Source of the DNA: Nostoc flagelliforme FACHB-838
Lineage (GTDB): Bacteria > Cyanobacteriota > Cyanobacteriia > Cyanobacteriales > Nostocaceae
Reading direction: 5' to 3'
Length of the DNA: 64,000 nt
Assembly: GCF_014698065.1 (NCBI RefSeq)
Contig: NZ_JACJSI010000016.1
Location: 1-64,000 of the forward strand
A model generated the notes under the pieces. The model was not told where the DNA came from. It did no database searches and saw only the letters and a program-made list of their open reading frames with translations. Every line of letters begins with the position of its first letter. Position 1 is the first letter of the stretch. The position numbers and the translations under genes were made by a program. Below are positions 18,317-29,721 of the stretch, piece by piece.

Positions 18317-19018
18317 CTAACGTTTCAAACATTTAAAACGAGTTAATCTTAGGAGTATTTGACAAGAGGAAGTTTTGAAAGAGGTTGCCAGACGATAAGA
18401 TTTGCGGATTATATCTAAGGCAGAGTATGGCACACGGAGTCGAAGTGGGCATAGCAAGGGGAGATATAACCAGTAATAAGCCTTCTTTAAGTCATTCCAT
18501 TTTGAGCAGGCTTCAAGATGTAAAAAATCTGAGATGTCTACAACTAATCCTCTACCTTTGTGCATCATAACATTACGCCCGTGAACATCATGAGGGTAGA
18601 GGGAGCAACGTCGGGCATAGTCAAGAGCTTTATCTATGTCTCTTATCACCTGCCTGGGGATCGGTAAACCTAAGTGCATACAGTCGTACAAAGTTGTTCC
18701 ATAAAGCCGTTTCAAAATTAGAAAGCTATCTTTGGCGTACAAACACTCAGAAAATGCCGGATGAGAGCCTAGACGACGGTAGACTTCTACTTCTTCTTCA
18801 AAGCCTGGTCGTCCTGGGGCATAAATTTTAACTACACACTCAGGGTAATCGGGATGATAAACTACTGCGGCATAATTTCCTTTGCCAAGCAGCCGCCAGG
18901 GTTGTGGAAGATAGCTGACCTGAATGGGATTACGGGGATTGACACTTTCAATTTGTAATCTAGGCAGTAGTTCCTGATAAATGCTTTTGAGCAGGCGTTC
19001 TGGAAGCAATTTGTCCAT
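18317..19018 (-). CDS. Kinase-like protein (atypical Ser/Thr or APH fold)
   Basis: Starting at the Met at 19018 (MDKLLPER) gives 233 residues; an ATG ten codons upstream is possible. A GKGNYAAVVY loop resembles a glycine-rich nucleotide loop, CVVKIYAPG supplies the Lys, and YPHDVHGRNV supplies the H-D-x-H-x-x-N catalytic loop. VVDISDF occupies the place of DFG. The tail is short, basic and partly hydrophobic. The protein is smaller than a full kinase. I cannot name a substrate. It is convergent with the kinase-fold gene at 16809. Confidence 0.6.
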   Translation of the reverse strand: MDKLLPERLLKSIYQELLPRLQIESVNPRNPIQVSYLPQPWRLLGKGNYAAVVYHPDYPECVVKIYAPGRPGFEEEVEVYRRLGSHPAFSECLYAKDSFLILKRLYGTTLYDCMHLGLPIPRQVIRDIDKALDYARRCSLYPHDVHGRNVMMHKGRGLVVDISDFLHLEACSKWNDLKKAYYWLYLPLLCPLRLRVPYSALDIIRKSYRLATSFKTSSCQILLRLTRFKCLKR

Positions 19019-19198
19019 ACCGGATAAGTTTCTGACACCAAAGAACAAGATAAACTACTTGATTTATCTCAACTATTACGGCAACAGTTGGAATTGAGCT
19101 TAATTTTGAAATGGCAATCTCTATATTGGGACAACAGAGCTATCACCAAAGCTATTATCACCGGTATCTTGATTTTCCAAAGAACTAATCAGCCATCC

Positions 19199-19618
19199 AT
19201 CGCCCTTACCGAAGAATGGATAACTACCCAAGTGCCAGATAGGGACAGCATCGTAGTCCGCTAAACTGATGGCAGCCAAATGTTAGTTGAGCTTTGTGGA
19301 ATTGATGCCCCCGAATTGAAACAAGATGAAGCTCCAGATCAACCATTGGCTAATGAAGCAAAACAGAAACTGCTCAAGCTAGTCGCTGCTGCTGATAAGC
19401 AACTGATGGTCATTCCGGTGGAAAAAGATAACCAGGGGCGAACTGTTGCTGAAGTGATGGCTTACGGTAAAGATGAGGCTGATATCAGTTTCCAAGAAGA
19501 ATTGCTTTTAAGCGGCTTGGCTAAAATGCTTAACTCAGGGGTAGTATGCCCGAATCAACTGGGTTTTGAACAGGCTCAGGAAATAGCAAAAGCATCCAAG
19601 CTTGGAGTGTTGAAGTAG
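19199..19618 (+). pseudogene. Staphylococcal-nuclease-like gene with in-frame stop
   Basis: The frame after ATG 19280 reads VELCGIDAPE and GRTVAEVMAYG, typical of an SNase/thermonuclease OB fold. Upstream in the same frame lies DRDSIVVR, the preceding strand of the domain, but a TAA at 19262-19264 separates the two. The SNase catalytic Arg before the G-I-D-x-P-E motif is Glu here, so the enzyme would probably be inactive even if translated from 19280. A shorter protein of 112 residues may still be made. I annotate it as a pseudogene. Confidence 0.65.
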
Positions 19619-19665
19619 TCGAATTTAGAGAAGCATTGAGACTACCACCACTGTTTTTCCAGCAT

Positions 19666-19947
19666 TCAGCCATTCATGTCTATAGGTTGGGCTGATTTCA
19701 TCCGTTCTTCACCGACCTCAGCCCTTGCCTCTGCAATGATATCGTCCCAGGTTTCATTCAGTTCGGCTAAAGCTTCTTTATTTCTGTCATAAAAAGCGAT
19801 TCCGCTTTTGACAAGTGCTTTAGCTATTGGCCTACCAACACCACCGATGGCTGGGAAGAATACTGGTAAAAGAATTATCCCTACAATACCTGTGACTCCT
19901 AATCCTTCCGCTAAATCGCCAAGGTCGGGTAAAAGTTTAACTGACAT
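19666..19947 (-). CDS. DUF5132-like small protein
   Basis: A strong GGGAGGAAAAAACT stretch directly before the ATG at 19947 fixes the start and discards a 24-codon upstream extension. The 93-residue product has a Gly/Pro-rich hydrophobic segment (VGIILLPVFFPAIGGVGRP) followed by an amphipathic, acidic helix with the AEARAEVGEE pattern. This matches DUF5132 proteins as I know them, which are small and probably membrane-associated. The function is unknown. It may be related to gas-vesicle or stress genes elsewhere, but nothing in this neighbourhood supports that. Confidence 0.7.
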   Translation of the reverse strand: MSVKLLPDLGDLAEGLGVTGIVGIILLPVFFPAIGGVGRPIAKALVKSGIAFYDRNKEALAELNETWDDIIAEARAEVGEERMKSAQPIDMNG

Positions 19948-20047
19948 AGTTTTTTCCTCCCTCGTTTTACTTAATCTCATTTTAATGTAATTAGAAGTTA
20001 CCTGTCTGCTGAAGTACACAGCTTGTTAGCTTTATAGGCGCTCGTGT

Positions 20048-20278
20048 TTATAACTCCTGAATGTCCATGCGTCGGATCAAGCCATTCTCAATAGTGTAAA
20101 TATGCTGAACCATTTAGTCGCGGATCAAGTTTCCATCTAAACCCTGCACTAGTTGATGAACATAGACAACTACTCGCCCACTATCATCGGGTTGAAAGCT
20201 TGTAAGTTCAACATGAGGATCAATCAAGCTCCACTGACGAGTCCAGTAATCATCAGCACAACCATCTTGTTTTTCTCA
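20048..20278 (-). pseudogene. NTF2/SnoaL-like domain remnant with nonsense codon
   Basis: The minus-strand frame reads DDYWTRQWSLIDPHVE, SGRVVVYVHQLVQGLDGN and then, after an in-frame TAA, MVQHIYTIENGLIRRMDI. This is the second half of a SnoaL/NTF2-like polyketide-cyclase-type fold. It has no start codon and lacks the N-terminal helices. The nonsense codon sits where a Gln or Glu would be expected before the final strands. It is clearly a relic. Confidence 0.75.
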
Positions 20279-20545
20279 AAAGATATAATAAAAACTTCCC
20301 TCCTTTGAGGAACATCCTGAAAGGTGATTGCGTCAATACAGCATTTTATTTTTTTCTCTTAACCTTTTTTGATAACTTTCACTAGATGCTAATTTAGATT
20401 CTTACAGCAAAACACTGTTTATTGCACCTGCTCGTGCATATTTGTTCCTTGAGTTAGTTTTTTGCTCCGTCTGAAATCTTAAGACATTACTGGTTGAAAT
20501 TGATTCCAAAAACACAGCTTTTTGAGTTTAGCATTAGCCTTACCT

Positions 20546-21625
20546 TTACGGTTTTATCTGCCAAACTTTAACAGATTTATCGCCACTAGCGCTATATAAA
20601 GTCTGACCATCACTACTTAATGCAAGTCCATAAATTCCACCTGCATGTCCGGTAAGTTTCATGACTGATTTCGCTGTTTTGATGTCGCGTAATATGATTT
20701 CTCTACCTAAACCACCAGTAATAAATGTTTTGCTATCGGGACTTATAATTAACGCATCAATACTCGTACCCAACGATAAATTATGAATTAGCTTTCCTGT
20801 TTTCAAGTCCCAAGCTTTGAAACCTTTACCATCTGTGCTTCTGACTCCACCAGATTGAAAACTATCGTCATGTCCACCAGACAGGAGCATTTTCCCATCT
20901 TTACTAATAGCAAGCGTAATTGGAGCTGATGCTCTCTCCGAACGGTTGATCAGGTCTTCTTTTTTGGGTAGTGGTGGGGTAAAGCTGCCTATTTCTTTAC
21001 CTGTTACCAGACTCCAAACCCGAATTTTTCCCCCATTATCACCCCCGCTTAAGAGGGTTTTACCATCAGGACTAATTGCAAGTGCTGTTGTTTCTGCTCT
21101 CAGTATCCGGTCAATTTTTCTAGTTTTGAGATTCCGAAATTTGATAGTGTTATCGCCGCTACCACTGATTAAAGTTTGTCCATCTAGGGTCAACAACATT
21201 GCTTTCACCCCTGTTTTTTCTAAAATCGTGCGAACTTCCTTTCCTGTTTGCGTATCCCAAAATTTGATAGTGTTATCGAAACTGGTACTAATTAAAGTTT
21301 GCTCGTCTGGAGTAATCACTATTGATTTAATGCGATCACCGTGTCCAGTTAAAGTGTGAAGCAATGCACCTGTAGTAGTCTGCCAAAGTTTGATTGTTTT
21401 ATCATCGCTACCACTAGCAAGAACTTGACCACTAGGGGAAAGGGTTAATGCACGCACAGGTGCAGTATGTCCTGATAAAGTTAGTTTCAACCGCTTTGTT
21501 TGTTCAGTATTTGTGGGAGTATTAAGTGTATTTGCTACAAGCGGAACGGTAGCAATCATACTAAATGGTGTAGCTAGGAAAAGACTAAGTAATGCTAGGG
21601 TTTTAAATAGGATGAGTAATTTCAT
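20546..21625 (-). CDS. Secreted seven-bladed WD40 propeller protein
   Basis: The 359-residue protein begins with an uncleaved-looking or cleavable signal sequence (about residues 1-31, strongly hydrophobic). Seven WD40 repeats follow from about residue 45 to the end. They show G-H near the start of several blades and S-G-S-x-D-x-T-I-K-x-W closings, as in DDKTIKLW and GDKSVKVWQI. Seven blades make a complete propeller with no catalytic domain, so it should be a periplasmic or membrane-tethered interaction scaffold. Repeats 3, 5 and 6 have weak closings. No functional partner is adjacent; both flanks are relics. Confidence 0.88.
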   Translation of the reverse strand: MKLLILFKTLALLSLFLATPFSMIATVPLVANTLNTPTNTEQTKRLKLTLSGHTAPVRALTLSPSGQVLASGSDDKTIKLWQTTTGALLHTLTGHGDRIKSIVITPDEQTLISTSFDNTIKFWDTQTGKEVRTILEKTGVKAMLLTLDGQTLISGSGDNTIKFRNLKTRKIDRILRAETTALAISPDGKTLLSGGDNGGKIRVWSLVTGKEIGSFTPPLPKKEDLINRSERASAPITLAISKDGKMLLSGGHDDSFQSGGVRSTDGKGFKAWDLKTGKLIHNLSLGTSIDALIISPDSKTFITGGLGREIILRDIKTAKSVMKLTGHAGGIYGLALSSDGQTLYSASGDKSVKVWQIKP

Positions 21626-21869
21626 AGTGATATTGTTGAAACTCTAAGCAGTCAAGCTAATAAAGCTTGCTTTCCTTGGACAGATAAAAACTGACTCCAG
21701 CATAATTCTTCATCTTTTCAATGTCATTTTCATAACTAATTTCATAATCTATTACACTCTTCAAAAGATAGACATAGAGTCATTTTCAGGCTTTACACAC
21801 CCCTTGGTTACTCCTTGACAATCTTTACAAAATTCAACAATTGCGGCTGCATGACAACTAAGGCTGATT

Positions 21870-22112
21870 TCAATAGCCCAATGGATTGCGGAAATTACCA
21901 ACCACTTTGTCAAGTTCTTGAGCAATAGCGAATAGCTCCATCTCTTGCCATCGCTGACCCACACCCACGATTTGCATCCCAATCGGCAAGCCGTTTTGAG
22001 TTTGTCCAATCGGAATCACAACCGCCGGATGCCCTGTAACATTGAACGGTACAACATACGCTCCTGGTGCCATTGAATACGGCACACTGCAATTGTCCAC
22101 TTGAATGGCTGC
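21870..22112 (-). pseudogene. Amidase C-terminal remnant (copy 2)
   Basis: About 80 codons read AAIQVDNCSVPYS, then PFNVTGHPAVVIPIG, QTQNGLPIGMQIVG, and end G-Q-R-W-Q-E-M-E-L-F-A-I-A-Q...NPLGY. This is the C-terminal part of an amidase-signature hydrolase. The frame breaks exactly where the 96-bp inverted repeat at 22113-22208 begins, and nothing of the N-terminal catalytic region is found beyond it. Its last 29 residues nearly match the remnant at 18179-18275. Confidence 0.85.
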
Positions 22113-22208
22113 ACCTCGATCGCAAAGACGCGATAAATTGCCGTCTTTACAATAATCAGTTCTTTGTAGAGACGGCGATTTATCGCGTCCTTACACTGCG
22201 ATCGAGGT
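22113..22208. repeat. 96-bp inverted-repeat element at the amidase break
   Basis: Perfect outer arms ACCTCGATCGCA and TGCGATCGAGGT enclose inner arms built on GACGCGATAAAT and ATTTATCGCGTC. The whole can fold as one long hairpin. It sits exactly at the 5' break of the amidase remnant, which suggests a MITE-like insertion. From 22209 to 22501 I see no gene, only the upstream region of the poly-HAMP kinase. Confidence 0.75.
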
Positions 22209-22501
22209 CGTGTCATCAACCTGCTTACTCGCCTAAGTTAGGCATCGCCGACAATTAATGCTGCATAACAGAGTCCAACTCGCTATGATTAGCTAAGTGG
22301 GATGCTAGATACATCGACGGCAATACCATTTAATTAGCAGTCTTTATCAACTGCTTACACTCGCACCCATAAAAATTAGTTTGATCCACTTTCTATTCCC
22401 TACTTTCTATTGTGATACGCATTGGCTAAAAGTACTCTAAATAAGTACGGGGTGCAAAAAATACAAAAAATTCTTCAAGGATTAAGATTAAGGATACGGC
22501 T

Positions 22502-25500
22502 ATGGCAACCGAACAGTTGACTAGAGACAGCGACAATCTCGATTTAAATCAGCTACTAAGAACGCTGAATGCTGTTAAGCAAGGTGACTTCTCTGCTCGG
22601 ATGCCCATAGACCATACTGGTGTGGCAGGGAAAATAGCTGATACGCTCAATGATATTATTTACCAGAATGAGCGGATGGCGGCCGAACTACAACGCATTG
22701 GTAATGTTGTCGGCAAAGAAGGCAAAATTGCCGATCGCGCCTCTCTCGGAGATGTTCGAGGTTCCTGGTCAGATTGTGTTACTTCTGTCAATACTCTAAT
22801 TACAGATTTAGTTCAACCAACAGCTGAAACTACTCGGGTAATTCGGTCAGTCGCCAATGGTGACTTATCGCAAACGATCGCCACAGAAATTGATGGCAGA
22901 CCCCTCCAAGGTGAGTTTCTCCAAACTGCTAATATCGTCAACACGATGGTTGATCGGCTTGGTTCCTTTGCTTCGGAAGTAACGCGGGTTGCCCGTGAAG
23001 TGGGAACCGAAGGGAAGTTGGGCGTTCAAGCCGAAGTGCAAGGTGTGGCTGGCACTTGGAAAGATTTGACTGATAACGTTAACTTGATGGCGGGTAATCT
23101 CACCGGACAAGTTCGCAACATTGCCGAAGTTGCCACTGCGATCGCAAATGGTGACTTATCCAAAAAAATCACTGTCAATGTCAAAGGCGAAATTCTGGAA
23201 CTAAAAAACACCGTCAACACGATGGTGGATCAGCTTAATTCTTTTGCATCGGAAGTGACGCGAGTTGCGCGTGAGGTGGGAACTGAAGGGAAGTTGGGCG
23301 TACAAGCAGAAGTTAAAGGTGTAGCAGGTACTTGGAAGGATCTGACAGATAACGTTAACTTGATGGCAGGGAATTTAACAGCCCAAGTCCGTAACATTGC
23401 GGAAGTGACAACGGCGGTAGCAAATGGCGACTTATCGAAAAAAATCACTGTTAATGTCAAAGGCGAAATTTTAGAGTTGAAAAACACCGTCAACATCATG
23501 GTGGATCAGCTTAATTCCTTTGCATCGGAAGTGACAAGAGTTGCGCGTGAGGTGGGTGCAGAAGGAAAATTAGGCGGTCAAGCAGAAGTTCGCGGGGTAG
23601 CGGGTACTTGGAAAGACCTTACCGACAGCGTAAACTTCATGGCGGGAAGCTTGACGGCACAGGTGCGGAATATTGCCGAAGTGACTACTGCTGTAGCAAA
23701 TGGCGATTTATCTAAGAAAATCACTGTGGATGTCAAAGGTGAAATTCTGGAGTTGAAAAACACCATTAACACAATGGTGGATCAACTCAATTCTTTTGCA
23801 TCAGAAGTAACAAGAGTTGCGCGTGAAGTGGGAACTGAAGGTAAGTTGGGTGTGCAAGCAGAAGTTCCGGGAGTAGCGGGTACTTGGAAAGATTTAACTG
23901 ACAACGTTAATTTAATGGCGGGTAATCTCACCGGACAGGTGCGAAATATTGCCGAAGTTGCGACTGCGATCGCAAATGGTGATCTATCTAAAAAAATCAC
24001 CGTTGATGTTAGAGGTGAAATTTTTGAACTGAAAAATACCATCAATATAATGGTGGATCAACTCAGCTCCTTTGCAAGTGAAGTTACAAGGGTTGCTCGT
24101 GAAGTGGGAAGCGAGGGTAAACTGGGTGTGCAAGCCGATGTGCGCGGTGTAGCTGGCACTTGGAAAGATTTAACCGACAGCGTAAACTTCATGGCAGGAA
24201 GTTTAACGGCACAGGTGCGGAATATTGCCGAAGTAACTACGGCGGTTGCAACAGGCGACTTATCCAAGAAAATCACTGTCGATGTCAAAGGTGAAATTCT
24301 GGAACTCAAAAACACCATTAACACAATGGTGGATCAACTTAATTCCTTTGCATCAGAAGTAACAAGGGTAGCTCGTGAGGTAGGAAGTGAGGGTAAATTA
24401 GGCGTGCAAGCAGAAGTGCGCGGCGTGGCTGGCACTTGGAAGGATTTAACCGACAGCGTGAATTTCATGGCGGGAAGCTTGACGGCGCAGGTGCGAAACA
24501 TTGCCGAAGTAACTACGGCGGTTGCAACAGGCGACTTATCCAAGAAAATCACTGTCGATGTTAAAGGTGAAATTCTGGAGTTGAAAAATACCATTAATAC
24601 AATGGTGGATCAACTCAGTTCCTTTGCAAGTGAAGTGACGCGAGTCGCCCGTGAGGTGGGAACTGAAGGTAAATTGGGTGTACAAGCAGAAGTGAAAGAC
24701 GTTGCTGGTACTTGGAAAGATTTAACCGACAGCGTAAACTTCATGGCGGGAAGCTTAACGGCACAGGTGCGGAACATTGCCGAAGTGACAACTGCGATCG
24801 CCAATGGTGACTTATCCAAGAAAATTACCGTTGCCGTCAAAGGCGAAATTCTCGAACTCAAGAATACCATCAATATAATGGTGGATCAACTCAATTCCTT
24901 TGCAAGTGAAGTAACGCGGGTGGCGCGGGAAGTGGGAAGCGAAGGTAAACTAGGCGTACAAGCAGATGTGCGCGGTGTAGCTGGAACTTGGAAAGATTTA
25001 ACCGACAGCGTGAACTTCATGGCGGGAAGTTTAACGGCACAGGTGCGAAACATTGCCGCCGTTACCACAGCTGTAGCTAATGGCGATTTATCTAAGAAAA
25101 TTTCCGTTGATGTCAAAGGTGAAATTTTAGAGTTGAAAAACACCGTTAACACAATGGTGGATCAACTTAATTCCTTTGCAAGTGAAGTGACGCGGGTAGC
25201 GCGGGAGGTGGGAACTGAAGGTAAATTAGGTGTACAAGCAGAAGTTAAAGGTGTAGCCGGCACTTGGAAAGATTTAACCGACAGCGTAAACTTCATGGCG
25301 GGAAGTTTAACAGCACAAGTACGAAACATTGCCGAAGTTACGACAGCCGTTGCAAACGGCGACTTATCTAAGAAGATCACTGTCGATGTAAAAGGCGAAA
25401 TTCAAGAGCTTAAAAACACCATTAATACAATGGTGGATCAGCTAAATTCTTTTGCATCAGAAGTAACAAGGGTTGCCCGTGAGGTGGGAACGGAAGGTAA

Positions 25501-28500
25501 GTTAGGCGTGCAAGCTTACGTCAGAGGAGTTGCAGGGACTTGGAAAGATTTAACTGATAACGTTAACTCGATGGCGGGGAACCTCACCGGACAAGTCCGC
25601 AACATCGCGGAAGTTACCAAGGCAGTAGCGAATGGCGACTTATCTAAGAAAATTACCGTCGATGCCAGAGGTGAAATTTTAGACTTGAAGAACACCACCA
25701 ATACAATGGTGGATCAACTCAGTTCCTTTGCAAGTGAAGTAACGCGGGTGGCGCGAGAAGTGGGAACTGAAGGGAAGTTGGGCGGACAAGCGCAAGTCCA
25801 AGGTGTTGCAGGAACTTGGAAAGATTTAACAGATAACGTGAACTCGATGGCGGGTAACTTAACGGCACAAGTACGCGGTATCGCCAGAGTTGTAACAGCA
25901 GTTGCTAACGGTGACTTGAAACGGAAACTAATGTTAGATGCTAAGGGAGAAATTGAAACCTTAGCAGAGACAATCAACGAGATGATTGATACTCTAGCAA
26001 CATTTGCCAATCAGGTAACTACAGTAGCGCGGGAAGTGGGAATTGAAGGGAAGTTAGGCGGACAAGCTAGAGTACCCGGCGCGGCTGGAACTTGGAAAGA
26101 TTTGACGGATAATGTAAATGAACTTGCTGCTACACTGACAACTCAATTAAGAGCGATCGCAGAAGTTGCAACAGCTGTAACTAAAGGTGATTTAACTCGT
26201 TCAATTGCCGTCGAAGCACAAGGGGAAGTAGCAATCCTTAAAGACAACATCAACCAGATGATTGCTAATCTGCGCGAGACAACGCAGAAAAATACTGAGC
26301 AAGACTGGTTGAAAACTAACCTAGCCAAGTTTACCCGAATGCTGCAAGGTCAGCGAGACTTAGAAACCGTATCTAAACTAATTCTCTCAGAACTAGCACC
26401 CTTGGTAGGAGCGCAACATGGCGTATTCTTCCTGATGGACTCTGGGGAAAATACACCGTTTTTGAAATTAATTAGTAGCTACGCTTACCGTGAACGCAGA
26501 CATCTGGCTAACCGCTTCCACTTGGGTGAAGGTTTGGTGGGACAATGCGCTTTAGAAAAAGAGCGAATACTGCTAACGGATGTGCCAAGTGATTATGTCA
26601 GAATTGCCTCTGGTTTAGGAGAAGCGGCTCCACTTAATGCCGTAGTGTTACCTGTACTTTTTGAAGGACAGGTGACAGCAGTCATAGAATTAGCATCCTT
26701 CCGCCGCTTTAGCGAAATTCATCTGACATTCTTCGACCAACTTACCGAAAGTATAGCGATCGTCCTCAACACGATCGCAGCATCCATGCGAACTGAAGAA
26801 TTACTCAAGCAGTCGCAATCTTTAGCTGAAGAACTACAATCCCAGCAAAGCGAACTCAGGGAAACTAACAAGCGCTTAGAAGAACAAGCGCAATCACTCA
26901 AAGCCTCTGAAGATTTACTCAAAGGACAGCAAGAGGAACTGCAACAAACCAACGCCGAATTAGAAGAAAAGGCAGAGTTGTTGGCGATGCAAAAGAAAGA
27001 AGTTGAGCGCAAAAATCGGGAAATTGAACAAGCAAGATTATCTTTGGAAGACAAGGCTGAACAACTCGCCCTTTCCTCAAAATACAAATCAGAATTTCTC
27101 GCCAATATGTCCCATGAACTGCGGACACCACTGAACAGCTTGTTAATTTTGGCGAAGTTGTTGGCAGATAACATTGATCACAATCTCAGCGCCAAGCAAG
27201 TCGAATACAGCCAAACAATTTACTCAGCAGGTAATGATTTGTTGGCGTTAATCAATGACATTCTGGATCTCGCTAAAATTGAATCTGGAACTATGTCGAT
27301 TGACATGACTCAAATGCCATTGGCAGAGTTGGGCGAACAAATCGAGCGTAACTTCCGGCAAATCGCTCAGAGTAAGGGACTTGCCTTTACGATTGAACTT
27401 ACTCCTGAATTGCCAGTTAGCATCTATACAGATGTCAAACGTATACAACAGGTGTTAAAAAATCTCCTCTCCAACGCTTTTAAATTTACAGAGCGAGGAG
27501 AGGTACGCTTACAGATTGCGGTGGCAAAGCAGGGATGGAGCAAGGACTACCAAACTTTGAATAGCGCCCAGGTTGTCATCGCCTTCTCAGTCAGCGATAC
27601 AGGTATTGGCATTGCCCCAGACAAACAGAAAGTGATTTTTGAAGCATTCCAGCAAGCCGATGGCTCTACCAGTCGGAGATACGGCGGCACTGGATTGGGC
27701 TTATCAATTAGCCGCGAAATCGCCCGTCTCTTTGGCGGTGAAATTAAACTAATTAGTCAACCCGGTCAAGGTAGCACCTTTACCTTCTATCTACCACAAT
27801 TGAGTCCTGTTAGCGATAACGGGGCGTTTAGCCCATCACGATCGCTGAGTTCTGATTCTGCATCAACACTACCCACTCCCTCCTCCCCACTCAGTACAGA
27901 CACGATTAATCGCGTCTCTACCCACTCTCCACTTCTAAATGACGATCGCACTACTATTGAAAGAGGCGATCGCGTCTTACTAATTGTCGAAGATGACATT
28001 AATTTTGCGCGTATCCTTCTAGATATGGCGCAACAGCAAGGATTCAAGGTGATAGCTGCCCAAACAGGTAGTACAGGTTTGATGTTAGCGCAGCAATTTC
28101 TACCTTCAGCTATTTTGCTAGATATCCGGTTGCCAGAAATGGATGGTTGGACGGTATTGGATCGTCTCAAACATGACCCAAATACCCGCCACATTCCCGT
28201 ACATATCATGACCGTTGAAGAAGGAAAACAGCGCGGTTTGCAACTAGGTGCGATCGCATATCTGCAAAAACCCTTAACCAGCGAGATAATATCCGAAGCG
28301 TTGACCAAAATTAAAGGTTTTGTTGAGCGCCAAGTGAAAAATTTATTGGTAGTCGAAGACGACGACACTCAAAGGCTGAGTATTGTTGAGTTGATTGGCA
28401 ACAGCGATGTTTCTACCACTGCTGTCGCCAGCGGTGCAGCAGCCCTAGAAGCTATTCGTACCCAGCATTTTGATTGCCTTGTCCTCGATTTAGGGCTGCC

Positions 28501-29140
28501 CGACATGACCGGGTTTGAACTGATCGAGCAGATAAAGCTTTTGCCCCAGGGCAAAACTTTACCAATCATTGTCTACACAGGTAGAGAAATTAGCAAAGCT
28601 CAAGAAACGGAACTCCGGCGGATTGCCGAAACAATCATCATTAAAGATGTGCGATCGCCCGAACGTCTCCTCGATGAAACAGCATTATTTTTACACCGAA
28701 TTCAAGCAAATTTACCAGCACCCAAACGAGAAATACTTGAACAACTGCATTCCATAGACTACTTACTCGCTGGCAAAAAAGCGCTAATTGTAGACGACGA
28801 TATGCGTAATATCTTCGCCCTTACCAGTATGTTGGAGCGTTATCAAATCCAGGTTTTATATGCTGAAAACGGCAGAGAGGGAATCGCTTTGTTGGAAACT
28901 ACACCAGATATTGATGTGGTTTTAATGGATGTAATGATGCCCGAAATGGATGGTTACGAAACAACACGCTTAATCCGCCAAAACGAGCAACTTAAATCTT
29001 TGCCGATTATTGCACTGACCGCTAAAGCCATGCAAGGCGATCGCGAGAAGTGTATTGAAGCCGGTGCATCAGACTACATCACCAAACCCGTAGATACCGA
29101 ACAATTGCTGTCACTGTTGCGTGTTTGGCTATACCGTTGA
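22502..29140 (+). CDS. Giant poly-HAMP hybrid histidine kinase
   Basis: This 2212-residue protein has no transmembrane segment. Residues about 15-1265 are a tandem array of roughly 14 HAMP-type units, most of 92 residues with the pattern GDLSKKITV...VNTMVDQL...[18 protein letters not shown]...[12 protein letters not shown] domain (about 1285-1430) and a coiled coil follow. HisKA has H1538 in SHELRTPLN, then a HATPase domain (about 1640-1760) and three receivers with phospho-Asp D1874, D1996 and D2143. The layout is that of cytosolic group-III (Nik1/Os-1-like) kinases, whose HAMP array usually has about five to seven units, so this array is long. Between HATPase and the first receiver lies a Ser/Thr-rich linker containing a palindromic repeat (27892-27932). 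AAGGA precedes the ATG. Input signal unknown; osmotic sensing is only an analogy. Confidence 0.95.
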   Translation: MATEQLTRDSDNLDLNQLLRTLNAVKQGDFSARMPIDHTGVAGKIADTLNDIIYQNERMAAELQRIGNVVGKEGKIADRASLGDVRGSWSDCVTSVNTLITDLVQPTAETTRVIRSVANGDLSQTIATEIDGRPLQGEFLQTANIVNTMVDRLGSFASEVTRVAREVGTEGKLGVQAEVQGVAGTWKDLTDNVNLMAGNLTGQVRNIAEVATAIANGDLSKKITVNVKGEILELKNTVNTMVDQLNSFASEVTRVAREVGTEGKLGVQAEVKGVAGTWKDLTDNVNLMAGNLTAQVRNIAEVTTAVANGDLSKKITVNVKGEILELKNTVNIMVDQLNSFASEVTRVAREVGAEGKLGGQAEVRGVAGTWKDLTDSVNFMAGSLTAQVRNIAEVTTAVANGDLSKKITVDVKGEILELKNTINTMVDQLNSFASEVTRVAREVGTEGKLGVQAEVPGVAGTWKDLTDNVNLMAGNLTGQVRNIAEVATAIANGDLSKKITVDVRGEIFELKNTINIMVDQLSSFASEVTRVAREVGSEGKLGVQADVRGVAGTWKDLTDSVNFMAGSLTAQVRNIAEVTTAVATGDLSKKITVDVKGEILELKNTINTMVDQLNSFASEVTRVAREVGSEGKLGVQAEVRGVAGTWKDLTDSVNFMAGSLTAQVRNIAEVTTAVATGDLSKKITVDVKGEILELKNTINTMVDQLSSFASEVTRVAREVGTEGKLGVQAEVKDVAGTWKDLTDSVNFMAGSLTAQVRNIAEVTTAIANGDLSKKITVAVKGEILELKNTINIMVDQLNSFASEVTRVAREVGSEGKLGVQADVRGVAGTWKDLTDSVNFMAGSLTAQVRNIAAVTTAVANGDLSKKISVDVKGEILELKNTVNTMVDQLNSFASEVTRVAREVGTEGKLGVQAEVKGVAGTWKDLTDSVNFMAGSLTAQVRNIAEVTTAVANGDLSKKITVDVKGEIQELKNTINTMVDQLNSFASEVTRVAREVGTEGKLGVQAYVRGVAGTWKDLTDNVNSMAGNLTGQVRNIAEVTKAVANGDLSKKITVDARGEILDLKNTTNTMVDQLSSFASEVTRVAREVGTEGKLGGQAQVQGVAGTWKDLTDNVNSMAGNLTAQVRGIARVVTAVANGDLKRKLMLDAKGEIETLAETINEMIDTLATFANQVTTVAREVGIEGKLGGQARVPGAAGTWKDLTDNVNELAATLTTQLRAIAEVATAVTKGDLTRSIAVEAQGEVAILKDNINQMIANLRETTQKNTEQDWLKTNLAKFTRMLQGQRDLETVSKLILSELAPLVGAQHGVFFLMDSGENTPFLKLISSYAYRERRHLANRFHLGEGLVGQCALEKERILLTDVPSDYVRIASGLGEAAPLNAVVLPVLFEGQVTAVIELASFRRFSEIHLTFFDQLTESIAIVLNTIAASMRTEELLKQSQSLAEELQSQQSELRETNKRLEEQAQSLKASEDLLKGQQEELQQTNAELEEKAELLAMQKKEVERKNREIEQARLSLEDKAEQLALSSKYKSEFLANMSHELRTPLNSLLILAKLLADNIDHNLSAKQVEYSQTIYSAGNDLLALINDILDLAKIESGTMSIDMTQMPLAELGEQIERNFRQIAQSKGLAFTIELTPELPVSIYTDVKRIQQVLKNLLSNAFKFTERGEVRLQIAVAKQGWSKDYQTLNSAQVVIAFSVSDTGIGIAPDKQKVIFEAFQQADGSTSRRYGGTGLGLSISREIARLFGGEIKLISQPGQGSTFTFYLPQLSPVSDNGAFSPSRSLSSDSASTLPTPSSPLSTDTINRVSTHSPLLNDDRTTIERGDRVLLIVEDDINFARILLDMAQQQGFKVIAAQTGSTGLMLAQQFLPSAILLDIRLPEMDGWTVLDRLKHDPNTRHIPVHIMTVEEGKQRGLQLGAIAYLQKPLTSEIISEALTKIKGFVERQVKNLLVVEDDDTQRLSIVELIGNSDVSTTAVASGAAALEAIRTQHFDCLVLDLGLPDMTGFELIEQIKLLPQGKTLPIIVYTGREISKAQETELRRIAETIIIKDVRSPERLLDETALFLHRIQANLPAPKREILEQLHSIDYLLAGKKALIVDDDMRNIFALTSMLERYQIQVLYAENGREGIALLETTPDIDVVLMDVMMPEMDGYETTRLIRQNEQLKSLPIIALTAKAMQGDREKCIEAGASDYITKPVDTEQLLSLLRVWLYR
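22946..25990 (+). repeat. 276-bp tandem repeats within the poly-HAMP gene
   Basis: Eleven or so consecutive 276-bp units encode the 92-residue HAMP modules. Phrases such as ATGGTGGATCA and GGTACTTGGAAAGA recur at this spacing with mostly synonymous or single-residue changes. Units alternate between two variant classes ([11 protein letters not shown] and [11 protein letters not shown]), which points to unequal crossing-over or gene conversion among units. The outermost units are more diverged than the central ones. Confidence 0.9.
27892..27932. repeat. 41-bp palindromic repeat inside kinase linker
   Basis: The repeat is centred on CACGATTAATCGCGTCT and matches 37877-37917 in the M16 peptidase gene at 36 of 41 positions. 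Both copies are read in the same frame as S-T-D-T-I-N-x-V-S-x-H-S-P-L. Confidence 0.8.
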
Positions 29141-29721
29141 TGGGATGTATCGCATAGGGGATCTCTAATAGACTTCTTGCAGAAGTGGGGAAAGGGGTAA
29201 GGGGGAAGGGGAAAAGGATTGAAATTTTCCCTTTCCCTTTGCCCTTTTCCCCTTTCCCTGCCTCTTGCAAAAGTTCCTTTTGCAAGAGGTCTATTTATAC
29301 CAATTCAAATAATGTTTGCGACACATCAATTATTCGTAAGGGCACAACAATGTTGTGCCCCTACCTATTTGTCGCATTCTTTTTCCAATTTGGTATTACC
29401 TGAAAATTGCTGTAACCAATCAAGTATTGGGTACGATAAAAGTGAAAATGATTGTAGAGACGTAGCACTGCTACGTCTCTACAAGGGTTTTATACCAATT
29501 TAATGTGAAGTTACATATTTCTTGATCCCCCTAAATCCCCCGATAAACTGGGGGACTTTGATATGATAGATGTTTTTCCGGTTCCCCCCTTGTTAAGGGG
29601 AGCCAGCGCGGTCTTGGGGGTTTCCCCCATGAGCGACTGGCGTGGGCTAGGGGGGATCGAATTATATGCAGCTTCATAAAAAATTGGTATTAGGCAATGA
29701 TTAATTAATTTCTAGATTGCA
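29141..29721. repeat. Intergenic palindrome cluster
   Basis: No gene was seen. From left to right: a long purine/pyrimidine mirror and inverted repeat ending in CTTGCAAAAG...TGCAAGAGGTC (29170-29292); a perfect hairpin GGGCACAACA-A-TGTTGTGCCC (29340-29360); a perfect 14-bp-arm hairpin GTAGAGACGTAGCA-C-TGCTACGTCTCTAC (29454-29482); and a GATCCCCC/GGGGGGATC palindromic element (29526-29660). One of the hairpins may end the kinase transcript. Confidence 0.65.

Noticed and set aside
22865-25380. Series of 64-98-codon minus-strand frames spaced 276 bases apart
   Set aside because: They are reverse-strand shadows of the repeated HAMP units, alike because the units are alike, with no start signals.
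27787-28368. 193-codon minus-strand frame within the kinase gene
   Set aside because: It is antisense to conserved receiver-coding sequence and its composition is not protein-like.
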